Under the pieces are notes generated by a model. The model saw only the letters and a list, made by a program, of their open reading frames with translations. It was not told where the DNA came from and made no database searches. The position numbers and the translations under genes were made by a program. From Gari tellinella (lineage: Eukaryota > Mollusca > Bivalvia > Cardiida > Psammobiidae), in assembly GCA_922989275.2 (NCBI GenBank), contig OV277862.1:45905786-45969785 (forward strand): a stretch of 64,000 bases of DNA, read 5' to 3'. The stretch's first letter is position 1; each line of letters opens with the position of its first letter. This document shows, in pieces, positions 1 to 11,872 of this stretch.

Positions 1-284
1 CTGACCAGGATCCAAGCTGTTTACAATTCAAATGGCACTCGGGAAAAGGCAGTGAAGAGGTTAAGTAAATAAACAAATGCTGTAAATATTAAATTTGAAT
101 AAAGAGTCTCTTTCTTTTATTAAAGAAAATGGTTATGTGACTTTAATTATCCATTGGATGGCCGCTCAACACGTCAAGTTTATAATATATAATTAAGATG
201 ATGTGGCGGATCTCTTAATCTACTTTATACGAATATTTATATGTGACTAAGATGGTGTAGTAACTGTAGATCCACTTTGTACGA

Positions 285-398
285 ATCTGAATAAAATTAT
301 GTTCTGTTCTTATAGTCGTTTCAAAGGCCTTTATGGCTTATGTTGTCTATTGTATGTCTTGCCGACTTAAAATAAAATTTATCTTATCTTATCTTAAG
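285..398 (+). repeat. Truncated non-LTR element 3' end with TTATC tail
   Basis: AT-rich sequence ends in 'aaaataaaattta' followed by a short pentamer array (ttatc)n. Short tandem tails of this kind mark the 3' ends of several non-LTR elements. A similar tail occurs at about 61385-61405. The 5' limit is not defined. Confidence 0.45.
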
Positions 399-804
399 CA
401 GATGCTATTAGCGGCATGTGTGCAAACTCATTATGTGATTACAAAAGGTGTGAATTCTAGGTGAGATGTCTCCTTATAGTTGGCTAGAGAAGATTTTTTT
501 GTTTTTAACAAGTTTTGTTACTTGTATAAATGTCAACATCTACAATTTATTTGGGGGAAAATGATAAAATATACATCATACTATAAATTGGAAATAATTT
601 TGGGATCGGGGCCACGCAACATCTTTTATAGGGATAGATGTCCAGATGTGTAACACAGGATTATGACAGGTATAAATATACGTATGTTTGGTCTTTTGGG
701 GGAATAAATGATAAAAATACTTTAATATGGTAATAAACTTTGATTACATTACTATAAAACATATATGAATGCCTATATGTAGTAGATTCAACTCGTTTTG
801 GTTT

Positions 805-917
805 GGGGGCGTTCTGAAAAAAAATATGGGGGCGTTTTGACTAGCATATGGGGGCGTTTTGACCAAAATGGGGGCGTTTTGACTTGGGGGTGTTTTGACT
901 TGGGGGCGTTTTGACTA
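805..917. repeat. Array of six GGGGGCGTTTTGAC motifs
   Basis: Six near-identical copies of GGGGGCGTTTTGAC start at 805, 828, 850, 870, 886 and 902. The first has TTCTGA and the fifth GGGGGTG. Spacing falls from 23 to 16 bp across the array. The five-G runs stand out in AT-rich surroundings. Confidence 0.8.
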
Positions 918-3272
918 TAAATCGGATTAGAGGTATGCAATTGACGGTCTAAGCAAGACACCATTCACGCTTTATAGGTGATTATCGAGTCTAATTGATA
1001 TTTTGCATCATCATCAAAAAAACAAAAAACATCAAAAGGACTGTTTCTCACATAATTTATTGAATAGTATGTATCCTTATCGTAAAAAATCTGATCTGTA
1101 TGTAAACCAAAATGATTCCATTCTGAATTAAATTTATTATTGCGTTTATTGTCGTTTTTATTGTTAACATTTAGTTTAAGAAAATATAATAGAATAATTT
1201 CTATTCAATTGTGAATTTGTTTGTGTTTTCCATACCTTACGAATTTTGTGTGCATTTAAAATGGGAACATGGCCTACAACTAATGTCTGAGACACTTCAT
1301 GGTTCTGTGCATAATTCCATTTTAAGTTTCGTTTTATTATACCATATTGTCAATGAAACGGGATTGTATTGTATATGATAATATTTTTCGAATTATCGTT
1401 TTTATTGAAATTAATGGAATTTATTTCACAAAAGTGTCCCCGTATTATAGATTTAACTCGTATGGGGCTCGGGTTCACATTTATAATAATATGATTATTA
1501 TAGGATAAAATGAAATTTAAATTAAAACAAAATATGTAGATCTCTAAATAATTTTCTGCTAGAATATTAGACATATATGTTCTGTTCTGTTATAAATGAT
1601 CCTTATAGTGTAGATTTAACTCGTATTGGGCCCTGGTTCATGTGGTCATTTACAATACTCGTATTGGATATTCATACGTATTTGGAAATATCGATATTAT
1701 GAGATTCATAATGGGATTTAATTAAAAAAAATTGATGGAATATCTTCATAATGATCATATTTAACATGTTGGATAGAATAATACCCATAAACATGGCCCT
1801 ACGGTTTAGATTCAACTCGTATGGATAGGTATGGGCAGTCTCTCGGTAGTATACCAGTAGTGTGCCAGTCGTATGGGGTTTTTCCATGGACCGATTTTTC
1901 ACCATTTAGGTATGTTTCTGCAATATACAGTGGAGCTCCTATGATTGCATTTAGCACAAGTGAGTAATCTTCATGTGTACTCTCTAAAATACGAGTGTTT
2001 ACTGATTGCTAAAGGTAAATGGGTTGATAGCGATTTAAGCGACTAGTCTAGAAATCCCGGAATGACGCTAAGCAATTTGCTTCCATCTCAAAGACCCCAA
2101 ACTTGGCCAAACGTGTCCAAACTACTTGAAAAACAACCCAAACTACTTCAAATTAATTTCACTAATATCAATATTTAAAACTAATAAACTTTGAATTTAA
2201 GCTAAAAAATACAAATAGCCTAATAAAAAATAAATTTAGATGTTTTGTATTTTTTCATCAAGGGGAGCAACTCATACAAAACTTAAGAACATAGCAGTTT
2301 ACAGTTACTTCCCTTTGATGCTGGTTTTAATTTATTTACAATCAAAGGGAGGCAACTTTCGCAAAAAATTTGATGAGTTGTATCCCTTTGACCCATCGTA
2401 TTACATGTATATAGTTTATATTTCAAATTTGTATTTTTTTTCAACCTCAATAAGCTAAATCATGCGGTCATACCAGCATTTGGCGACCATGATAAGTGAT
2501 AAATACACTAATAATGGTTGTATAGTGATATATTATTGATGATTAAACAGTGGATGTTGACACAATCGAGCATTTAAAAGTGGTTAACATATATCATTTG
2601 TAGATAGCCCTATATGTTATTGGATTGACATGCGTTTCTCTTTAAGCAAACATTTGTATTTTTTAGAAAAAATAGTTTTGGTACCTATAATCTTAATTAG
2701 TGATTTCAGTAAATTAATACTTTATCAATATTTGTGAAAAATATTGTCAAAATCTGAATGTTTTTACTGTAAGAGAAAAAAACTTTGAAAAATAACTATT
2801 TGATGTGTTCCCTTTATTGACGAATAATATGTTGTGTCCATGTTTTTATTGCTGCTTGGACCTATTTTTTTTTATTTTATGAAAACATATGAATAACCCA
2901 ACATTTTAGGTAAATTACAAAGTTGAAGAGGAGTTTTCTGAGATTTAAATTAATGATTAAAAACATGGATCTCTGGATAATTATGGGTATACCCAAAAAT
3001 AAGCTATTAAGAAAAGAACCAGTTTGGGGACCCCTTATTTTTATTTCACATTTCTGCATAACAGGGTATATACAAGCAACATGCAAAATTTAAAAAAATC
3101 TGAATGTTTTGAAAATTCGAACAAACTGTCGCGATAGTCCTTAAGTAATACATTTCATGTATAACAGGATAATGTTTACAGAATGTCCTCATTTGCTTAA
3201 CATGTGGTAACCTGAGGTATTTCTGTTTTAGGAGCATCCATGATTTTCAAGTATATTCTTATTTGATTTCAG

Positions 3273-5086
3273 GTATGAGAGGCACCGCTCTTTGTGCTGC
3301 AATTGAAGCCAGGAATTTGGAGATTACAAACTTTCTGATACACTCTGGCTGTGATCTGAATGCCCAGGACTTTGATGGGGAACCACCTTTACTGCTTGCT
3401 CTCAGGAAGGACAGCCCAGGGGAGATTCTGGGTAGAAAACCATCCTTAGACATTGCTAAGGTACTGATTGAAAACAAGAACTGCAATGTAAACAAACATG
3501 ACCCATTGACAAAGAAAAGTGCCTTACATTATGTTGCTGAGCAAGGTATGGAGGAGGTTGCTGAATGGCTGATGAACGCCCCACATGAATGTAATGTAAA
3601 TGCTGTAGATAGAAATGGGAATTCAGCCCTTCATCTTGCAGTCCATGAAGGACATTGTAAAGTTGTTCAAATTCTAGTCTCCAATCCAAAGTGCCTTTTA
3701 AAAATTTATAACAGGGCTGGACTGATACCGCTTCATATTTGTGCCAACAACGGTGATAAGCAAAGTTTGGATATTCTTATCACAAGACTCCTGAAATATT
3801 CCAAAGACAGTGTGATGATTGAGAGAGAAACAGGGATTGAGTGTGAGAGTGAATTATCAGTCAATATAAATGCAGTCAATGTTTTTGAGAAAGAGACTTG
3901 TCTGCATATTGCTTGTAGGAATTATCATGTGAACATTGTTAAAGTGTTGTTGGACAATGGAGCTAAAGTAAATTGTTTGAACAACATCAATAACACTGCA
4001 CTTCTCTTGTCCCTTGGCTCAGTTTATCAATGGCAATCAATGAGCAATGAAATTCCAAAACTTTTACTAAAGAAGGGAGCTAACCCAAATATAAAAGCAC
4101 CTGTCAGGTGTAGATATATTAGAAATAATTCCACTGTTACTCCACTGATTATGGCAGCTATGAACAATAATGTTGAACTGACCAAACTTCTGGTTCAGCA
4201 TGGAGCAGATGTAAATGTAGCAGATGATAATGGACAAACTCCACTGTACACTGCATTATGGGAAAATTCACAGCCTGTAGCCAAGTATTTATTACGAGAG
4301 TGTCCAGGCGTGAATATAAATGTTTATACTGTGGACGGAAGTACTTGCTTGCATGCAGTAATGATGTTCTGTGACCAAGGTAATCCAAAAGTACAACTTG
4401 ACATGGTGAATAGTCTGCTTGAAGCTGGAGCCGAGCTGATGCCTGACAATCAAGGACTAAATCCTATTAAATCTGCATTTACATATGAAAATCATCAAGT
4501 GTTGGATGCCCTTCTTGAAGGTACAAAAGCAACTGCAGATAAACTAGTATGTGGGCAGAGCTGTATCGGAGAGCCTCTGACCATGCTGTATGTAGCAGTG
4601 ACGCATGGCTCTTATGACCTAGTCAAGGTCTTATTGGCCCATGGAGCAGATTTAAATGAAAGACGTGCAGATAGGGACAATTTGTCATTGCTCTACATAG
4701 CACTGTATAATGAGGAATACAACATTGCAGAATTCCTGGTAGAAAATGGAGTGGACTTGCAACAAGAGACATTTATTTTCCAAGAGTTTGGCAGCAAGGA
4801 AAACAAAGAAAGTATTAGATCTGCTGGGAACAAAGACTCTGATTCTGATGACAGTGACACTAGTGACAGCGATGTTTCAGAGAGTGATTATGACTCTGAA
4901 GATGTATTCAGAGGAAATGAAACTTTCAAGAAATGGCTGAGAGAGTTGGTGTCTTCACCAAGATCCCTCCAGTTACTATGCATCAACAATATCCGGTCTT
5001 ATTTCAGAGTTGCAAGTGTCCCCTTTTACAAGATTGAGTCTCTTCCATTGCCACAAAAACTCAGAAACAAGTTAAGGTACAGATAA
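3273..5086 (+). CDS. Ankyrin-repeat and SOCS-box protein, 3' terminal exon
   Basis: One open exon of about 604 codons to a TAA at 5084-5086. It follows an acceptor (ttgatttcag before 3273), and the first two bases complete a codon split with an upstream exon outside the window. About 12 ankyrin repeats fill the first 500 residues (motifs such as SALHLAVHEGH, TPLIMAAMNNN, LLVQHGADVN). A very acidic Asp/Ser linker follows (about 515-545). The last 45 residues match a SOCS box: a Ser-Leu-Gln-x-Leu-Cys BC-box-like start and a later LPLP motif ending LRNKLRYR. Known for ASB-type proteins: the SOCS box binds Elongin B/C and Cullin-5 while the ankyrins bind the substrate. The adaptor role is inferred. 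An unrelated ankyrin protein with a chance C-terminal match is unlikely because both SOCS landmarks are present. Transcription start and upstream domains are not visible. Confidence 0.88.
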
Positions 5087-5101
5087 AGATTGGTGTATAC
5101 A

Positions 5102-5430
5102 GGGCTGCCATTTCCCAGATATTTCTGAAATCTTGGGATTTGTCTTAATTTTCGGGACCTACAGATTTTTTCTGAAATCTTCAGATTTCTGCTTTTACTT
5201 TAAAATTTGGAAATATATGTGTTTTTTACTTAGGAAACATTGATATGGGTGTCAAACAGTTTAGATATCCAGATCAGATGCCAAGTTACACAGTGTCTTA
5301 TCTGGATCAGAACTGTTTCCATAATTATGTTAGTGTTTTAGAGCCTGGCAGCGAAAGGGTTAAAGATACGATACCTAAAATCGCGCTTGAAAATTTGGAA
5401 ATCTTAGGATTATTATGAGTAGCCCAATTT
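5102..5430. mobile_element. Degenerate family F MITE in the ankyrin gene 3' UTR
   Basis: Starts with CAGGGCTGCCATTTC and ends with sequence like the family F right end (gaaatcttaggatt...gagtagccca). It begins about 15 bp after the ankyrin stop codon, so it probably forms much of the 3' UTR. Confidence 0.55.
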
Positions 5431-5497
5431 ATATAATATCATTATATTCTTCTCTGAAACTTCAAATAGACACTCCCAGTTTCAAATTTAGTCTACA

Positions 5498-5742
5498 AGG
5501 GGTCCGTTTCATAAAGCTTCGTACTACTGATATTGTCGTAAGTCAGATTATAAAAGTCTTAATTATTATTTATTTCTCCATCTAATCCTGTCTTGTGACA
5601 TCTTTTTTGGAATGGTCTTTTCAAGACGATTCCAAATAGATGTAACAAGACAGGATTAGATACAGAAATCAGAAATTAAATGAATTTTAATGTTTTGACT
5701 TACAGCCCTTTTTGTCGTACAAAGTTTTATGAAACGGGCCCC
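5498..5742. mobile_element. Family E MITE
   Basis: Inverted ends are GGGGTCCGTTTCATAAAGC on the left and ...TTTTATGAAACGGGCCCC on the right. The central hairpin pairs 'ctaatcctgtcttgtgaca' with its complement around a GTCTTTTCAAGAC loop stem. Related copies lie at about 36941-37183 and 57639-57865. Confidence 0.75.
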
Positions 5743-5811
5743 AGTAGTCCAATCCATGGCATTCATGTCCTATTAAGGGTTGTTTTGGTATGCTCATCTT
5801 GACTGGACATA

Positions 5812-6168
5812 CAGTGTTCCCTCTCTACAACAACACTCATTGGGAGATAAAGATTGTGTATGTTGTTCTAACTTGTTCATGTTCAGAGGTAATTGTTATT
5901 GTGAGGGAAATTGGCTTACATAAATTGCAAACAGCTTGAATCCAGATCCTGATCTGGATTCAAGCTGTTTGTCACTCATCATTATGGTTTTTTTTCCTGT
6001 CAAAATGTCACTTATGTGTTTTTGAGAAAAACAGCAGGCACCAATTTTAAGCAGATGCTATTACAGCAGTGTAAAGATTGGACATAATTGTCTTGTTTGG
6101 GAACAGCGGCAAGCATTGTTAAAAAAGGGGCACCATTGTTCATAGGGCCATTATAGAGAGGGAGCACT
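5812..6168. mobile_element. Family C MITE
   Basis: Left end CAGTGTTCCCTCTCTACAAC, right end 'ttatagagagggagcact' (decayed). It encloses a deleted form of the GATC hairpin core at about 5930-5975. Confidence 0.65.
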
Positions 6169-6276
6169 AAAATATGAAACCTTTCATCATGTGTAAGTCT
6201 GGGTGACCCAATTCAAAATGCACCTGTTAAGAGTGCAGTTGCTGTATACAAACAGTGTAGACCCAGATCAGAGGTA

Positions 6277-6535
6277 ACTTAACTCATTCATCCCTTAAAC
6301 ATTTAATGGACAATTCCAATTTCAAAATAAGTATAGTCCAATTTTGACTATATACGTAGGTTTGATTTTAACAATATATTTCAAAATGACAAACAGTGTA
6401 GACCCTGATCAGAGGGCTCCTTGAGGAGCCCTCTGATCAGGGTCTACACTGTTTGCTTAGGACAAGTGTAATCCTCACAGGTATACTGTTTGTAAATGAC
6501 TAGTATACTCGTCACTAGGGTTGATTGTGTTAAAG
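6277..6535. mobile_element. Family B MITE, copy 1
   Basis: Carries the family B flanks (TTAAACATTTAATGGACAAT on the left) around a near-perfect hairpin at 6390-6455 with arms reading GTGTAGACCCTGATCAGAGG and its complement. Nearly identical to 8706-8960, within a duplicated block. Confidence 0.75.
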
Positions 6536-6589
6536 GAGCAGAAGCCCTCTGATGAGAGTGCATTGTTTTCCATATTGTTATTAATTAAA

Positions 6590-7228
6590 AACAAGACTGC
6601 GCGTTCAATAAACGCTTATGCCCCCGGTGGCATCCTTGACAATATATTCTGATTTTTTTCTAAGTTCAAATTAGGTCAAGGTCAAACTGAGCTTGGGTAT
6701 TATTGGTGAGTTGGTATTAAATGGTCTAAGGCAATAACTGTATACGTATCAAAACATTGTAGTAAACAGTGTTGATGCTAGACGAAACGGTAAAATCTAG
6801 TTAACCAAAAAAAGAGCCCATTTAGAATATTCTAAGTTAAAATTAGGTCAAGGTCAAGGTCAAAATCAAAGTTTGGTGATATTGGTGGATAGGGAATGGT
6901 CAAAGGCAACAACTGTATAAGTATCAAAGCATTGTAGTCAGATGTGTTGATGCTAGATGAAACGGTAAAATCTAGTTAACCAAGAAATAGCCTATTTAAA
7001 ATATTCTAAGTCCAAATTAGGTCAAGGTCAAAATCAAAGTTTGGTGACATTGGAAGATAGGGAATGGTCCAAGGTAACAACTGTATAAGTATCCAAGCAT
7101 TTGGGTAAGGGGTGTTGATGCTAGAGACGAAACGGTAAATTCTACTTAACCTTGTTACGGACGCACGGACTGACTGACGGACAGGACGATTACTATATGC
7201 TCCCGCATCTGTCGATGCCGGGGGAATA
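6590..7228. repeat. Tandem-array element, about 170-bp units
   Basis: Left boundary 'cgcttatgcccccggtggca', right boundary 'gatgccgggggaataaaa'. Between them are about three units carrying 'gatgctaga.gaaacggtaa' at about 6774, 6949 and 7117 and 'taggtcaaggtcaa' motifs. The copy at about 9010 lacks this element, so 6.2-7.5 kb holds an insertion relative to its duplicate. Confidence 0.7.
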
Positions 7229-7469
7229 AAAACACTAAATAATTGAAAAATTGACTAGACTTTATTTGAAACTGGAAACGTCAATTTTGAAGTTTCAGGG
7301 TGAATTATGTGTCAAAAGCCTAATATGGTTTGGCAAGCTCATAATTTGTGATCAATAGGACGATTATATCTGTCTTGCTTCTGTGATATTTTTATGCCCC
7401 CTAAAGGCGGGCATGTCTGTCTGTAACTCCATCCGTCCTCCTGTCCATCCTAAATTTCGGTCTTTAACT

Positions 7470-8480
7470 TTTTAGCTCACCTGAGCTAGCTCAGGGTGAG
7501 CTTTTGCAGTCCTTGAATGTCCGTCGTCCATCGTTCGTCGTCAACAATTTTAGTGTTTATTCTCTAGAGGTCACAATTTTAATCCAAACTTTCTGTAACT
7601 TGCTCAGATTGTATATTGCCATAAGAGTTCGGATGAGTACGAATATGGTTGAAATCTGACCAATAGGTCAAGAGTTATCTACCTTTGAATTGCTGAAAAT
7701 GCTATATTTAACAATGTTTACACTCTAGAGGCCACAATTTTTATCCAATCGAAATTTAACGAATAGGTCAAGAGTTATCTACCTTTGAATTGCTGAAAAT
7801 GCCATATTTAACAGTGTTTACCCTCTAGAGGCCACAATTTTTATCCAATCTATCTCAAACTTGCTCAGATTCAATATGACTATAGGAGTTCAGATGAGAT
7901 TGATTATGGTTGAAATCAGACTAATAGGTCGAGAGTTATCTACCTTTGAATTGCTGAAAATGCCTTATTTAAGGGTGTTTACACTCTAGAGGCCACAATT
8001 TTTATCAAGTCTTTCTCAAACTTGCTCAGATTGTATATGACCATAAGAGTTCCAATGAGTTTGATTATAGTTGTAATCAGACGCACATGTCAAGAGTTAT
8101 CTACCTTTGAATTGCTTAAAATGCCATATTTAACGGTGTTTATACTCTAGCAGCCACACTTTTTATCCAGTCTTTTTCAAACTTGCTCAGATTGTATATT
8201 ACTATAGAGTTGCAATAAGTGCGATTATGGTTGAAATCAAACTAATAGGTCAAGAGTTATCTACCCTTGAATTGCTGAAAATGCCATATCAAACAGGGTT
8301 TACACTCTTGCAACTACAGTTTTCAATGGATTTTGATTATACTTGCACACACAGTATACAACTATAAGTTCTCAAAGGAGTGTAATCATTGTTGAAATCT
8401 AATCATTGTGGCAATAGTTATCTGCCCTTGATATACTTTGAAATGCTAGAAAGGCTTCATTAGCTCGCCTATTCGGAGAA
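7470..8480. repeat. Tandem-array element, about 161-bp units
   Basis: Begins 'ttttagctcacctgagct' with 'gtccgtcgtcc' nearby, then repeats a unit containing 'ctctagaggccacaattttt' and 'aggtcaagagttatctacc' at about 7562, 7732, 7822, 7984, 8145 and 8304. Spacing is about 160 bp apart from one shortened unit. It resembles the array-bearing non-autonomous elements of bivalves. Helitron-like affinity is possible but not shown. Confidence 0.7.
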
Positions 8481-8705
8481 TGGGGGGGGGGGGGGGGCGT
8501 TTGGAATCACCCCGGTGTCGGCGTCGTGGAATCACCCCGGCGTCGGCGTTGGTTTTTCATGGTTAAAGTTGAAGCTGATATTTGGAATGGAGGTGCCCTG
8601 TGGGTTGAACATTGATGTTACGTAGTTAAAATGTCTGGGTGACCCAGTTCAAAATGCACCTGTGCAGTTGCTGTATACCAGCAGTGTAGACCCAGATCAG
8701 AGGTA

Positions 8706-8960
8706 ACTCATTCACCCCTTAAACATTTAATGGACAATTCCAATTTCAAAATAAGTATAGTCCAATTTTGACTATATACGTAGGTTTGATTTTAACAATA
8801 TATTTCAAAATGACAAACAGTGTAGTCTAGACCCTGATCAGAGGGCTCCTTAAGGAGCCCTCTGATCAGGGTTTACACTGTTTGCTTAGGACAAGTGTAA
8901 TCCTCACAGGTATACTGTTTGTAAATGACTAGTATACTCGTCACTAGGGTTGATTGTGTT
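8706..8960. mobile_element. Family B MITE, copy 2
   Basis: Near-identical to 6277-6535, including flanking sequence, as part of a local segmental duplication. Hairpin core at about 8815-8882. Confidence 0.75.
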
Positions 8961-9117
8961 AAAGGAGCAGAAGCCCTCTGATGAGAGTCTGCATTGTTTT
9001 CCATATTGTTATTAATTAAAAAATCCACCAAATAATTGAAAAATTGACTAGACTTTATTTGAAACTGGAAATGTCAATTTTGAAGTTTCAGGGTGAATTA
9101 TGTGTCAAAAGCCTTAA

Positions 9118-9650
9118 AGGGACTCGCAACTGAATGGTGTACTTGTCAAAATAAAATAAAAGACTCAAATAAAAGCAAATTTGTGGCATTATTTGGCTTC
9201 TGACATTAAGAAAATATGATCAGTCCAAAAAAAAGTCTCAAGAATCGTCACCGAATCTTAGTTTTTTTTTAGATAATTATATTCCATCGTTTTTCTATAG
9301 CCTCAGCTGACGGTATAGTTGCTGTTGTTGCTTCTCTACACGGGCTCTGACATAAACCGGAGCCGAATAATGTAGTATTAATCGCTACCAGTGAAGTACG
9401 TTAATTCGCTACCATATATATAGAGAGCGTCTGTAGTCGAGGCGGTAAAGGCGTGTCCTCATTTTTCTTGTTTGTCTCCGCAATGGAGGGTCACGGGTTC
9501 GAATCCCACCAGAGCTTCTTCTTTGTTTTTTTGGAAATGCATTTTTTAACAGAATTTATTATCCTAAACTAAATCTTACCCATTTATATAATCATTTGAC
9601 ATATATTTACAAATTACCATTTTTAATGCTAAATCCGGTTGCGAGCCTCT
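9118..9650. mobile_element. TTAA-flanked MITE with internal tRNA-like module, copy 1
   Basis: Inverted ends AGGGACTCGCAAC and GTTGCGAGCCTCT are flanked by TTAA at 9114-9117 and 9651-9654. The duplicate block at about 7317 reads through as 'aaaagcctaatatgg', which looks like the unoccupied site. TTAA duplication is characteristic of the piggyBac superfamily. The interior carries a tRNA-like Pol III promoter, listed separately. Confidence 0.8.
9425..9520 (+). ncRNA. tRNA-like Pol III module inside TTAA MITE (copy 1)
   Basis: A-box-like TAGTCGAGGCGG at 9434-9445 and B-box GGTTCGAATCC at 9496-9506. The spacing fits a tRNA with a variable arm. Acceptor ends do not pair convincingly, so it reads as a tRNA-derived SINE-like module rather than a functional tRNA gene. 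Confidence 0.55.
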
Positions 9651-9689
9651 TTAATATGGTTTGGCAAGCTCATAATTTGTGATCAATAG

Positions 9690-10350
9690 GACGATTATAT
9701 CCGTCTTGCTTCTGTGATATGTTTATGCCATGTCTGTCTGTAACTCCATCCGTCCTCCTGTCCATCCTAAATTTCGGTCTTTAACTTTTTTTTTATCAAT
9801 GTACGGATTTCAAAATATGTTGAAACAGATGTTCACCAGAGAAATATGAGGTGTCTGGTTTAACCCCCATGTCCATTGGTCAAGGTCACAGGGCATGATT
9901 CTGCTGTAACAAATTTCATGTCCGGTCTGTATATATAACACTTTTATCTGTGAATGGATTTCAATATAATTTAACACAAATGTTCATTAGACGAAAACTA
10001 TGTGTCATGTTCAACTCCCATGTCCCTGGACCAAAGGTCAAGGTCACAGGGAACAATTACAGTGTCACAAATGTCATGTCCAGTATGTAACCTTTTTAGC
10101 AGTGGATTCCAAAATCACTTAGCACAAATGTTCAACAGACAAAGACGATGTGTCACATTTAACTCCTGTGTCTATGAGCCAAAGGTCAAGGTAACAGGGT
10201 ATGATTAAGTTGTCACAAATTTCGTGTCCGGTCTGTTATTTCTTTATCATGGAAAGGATTTCAAAATACCTTGTCGCAAAATTGATGTTCACCAGACAAA
10301 GACACTGTGTTGTGTTGAACTCCCTTGTCCATTGAACAAAGGTCAAGAAG
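9690..10350. repeat. Tandem-array element, about 150-bp units
   Basis: Four units share 'atgttcaccagac/g', 'tgtc...aactcccatgtcc' and 'aaggtcaaggtcacaggg' motifs, at about 9831, 9981, 10127 and 10284. The upstream piece (9655-9780) matches 7320-7470, part of the local duplication. Confidence 0.65.
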
Positions 10351-11425
10351 ATAAGAAGAAACATTCGCCAAAACTGTGTACTGCTTTAAAGTATTATAGG
10401 TGATCAACATCCTTTTTGAAACAGGACTAATTATGAGGTCCTTCGACACACATTCAGTTCAGGTTATGCATTTAGTATAGTCATAAACCCATTTGACAGG
10501 TAAGAAAAGTAGATATAATGAGACCTTCCTACCTTGTCCTGGTTCTGGGGCATAATTGTCATAGGTCTCGGAATGTTTTCTTTATTGAGAAGTTTAGACT
10601 GTTCAAATTCACACACAAATATTGAAAACTATTACCTAGGAGCTTTCACCTGACTACTTCAGGCTTCATCAGCTTTGTGACGGTCTGTCACTTACTGACC
10701 ACTAACACCAGTGTGGGAAGATTTGTGTAACATCATTAAATCTATAGTACATGTCACTATCCAAAGAGCAACAAAAACCTCTGTGTAAAGTATGCAAATT
10801 TGTATGAATAAGCTTATGGATTCATGTAACAATCTGTGCTTATCTCTTTCCACACCATGGACCTGTTTAAAATACACTCTTAACATATACAAACAGTGTA
10901 GACCCAGATCAGAGGGCTCCTATAGGAGCATTTTGATCTAGGACTACACTATTTGATAATTTAGACCAGTTTTTATTAAACTACCCAGAATTTCAGGTAG
11001 ACTGGTTCTTGATTTGGTAACTAAAGTGATCATTAAGGGAACCTAATAACCCACAATAGTTTCTTAGTGTTAAAAGAGTTAAATTGTATTTTACTGGTAT
11101 GATCATGACTGTATCCTATATACAAGGCAAATAAATAACTGTTATGTTTTGTTCTGTTCTGTTATTCTTAAAAAGTTAAATAGTTTAATTGCTTTATAAA
11201 TTCACTATACAGTAAATATTGTGTAAAATGGCCACACAATAGAATCAGGAACGCACATTAGATATACGTTCCTGATAGAACACATGTCCGATCTTAACAC
11301 ACGGGGTCGCCTAGTGCAGGATAAGAGCTTTCTGAATTATTTATTTTCATTACTAAGCACCACTCATATTTTTAAAAGGTGTCCACACTATACTTCACCT
11401 AGACGTCATTTAACTCTCTTACTAC
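10350..11425. other. Non-coding stretch with one hairpin core
   Basis: No gene recognised. A GTGTAGACCCAGATCAGAGG hairpin core lies at 10890-10955, preceded by 'ccatggacctgtttaaaat', the same context as 59975-60079. A LINE-like 3' end with (gttct)n tail is at about 11090-11165. Confidence 0.5.
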
Positions 11426-11427
11426 AG

Positions 11428-11667
11428 GGCTGCCATAAATTGACATGAACAATCCTAAGATTTCCAATTTTGCGATTTTACGAATCGTACCTTTACCCCA
11501 TAGCCTTTTTCTTGTTTTGTTGACATGGGACTACTTAAAGCAGGCTGCAAGTAAGGCAGAATGCGCCTAAGGGCGCATTCTGCTTTACTTTCAGCCTGCT
11601 TTAAGCTACCATGTTCTTGGAAAAAATCCGGAGATTTAGGAAAAATCCGGAGAAATGGCAGCCCTGT
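11428..11667. mobile_element. Family F MITE, copy 1
   Basis: Ends CAGGGCTGCCATAAA and ...GAAATGGCAGCCCTG. The central hairpin (about 11535-11610) pairs AAAGCAGGCTG...GCAGAATGCGCC with its complement. The ends resemble hAT superfamily termini. Confidence 0.8.
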
Positions 11668-11804
11668 CACTACCAACTTGAGTTTTATTGTCTGCTTAAC
11701 CCTCTTACTGCCAAAATATCGTCTGCATTGGTAGTGTCCTCTGCAATATTTTAAAAGTCGGTTTTAGTGCTGTTTTGACTGAAGAAATGTTGTACATGTA
11801 CAAG

Positions 11805-11872
11805 TGTCAAACAGTTTGGATCCTGATCAGACGCCGCATTGTACGTCTGATCAGGATCCAAACTGTTTGTAA
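11805..11872. repeat. Isolated GATC hairpin core
   Basis: Arms read AAACAGTTTGGATCCTGATC and its complement around a short CGCCGCATTGTACG loop. The family A or C ends are not recognisable around it. Confidence 0.7.

Larger units (their letters stand above)
1..3272. other. Non-coding 5' stretch (intron or intergenic)
   Basis: No convincing coding exon was found. The stretch starts with half of a hairpin core (1-24) and includes a LINE-like 3' end at about 285-398, a G-rich tandem array (805-917) and several copies of a 'tagatttaactcgtatggg' motif (about 785, 1450, 1612, 1808). The rest is AT-rich. Because 3273 follows a splice acceptor, at least its right end is intron of the ankyrin/SOCS gene. 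Confidence 0.6.

Noticed and set aside
8484..8500. Long G or C homopolymers (8484, 26551, 26815, 51860)
   Set aside because: Could be real or assembly artefacts; no feature assigned to the runs themselves.
10396..10500. Exon-like stretch after 'gtattatag' with a later 'gtaagaaaag'
   Set aside because: The open frame stops before the donor and no partner exon with matching phase was found.
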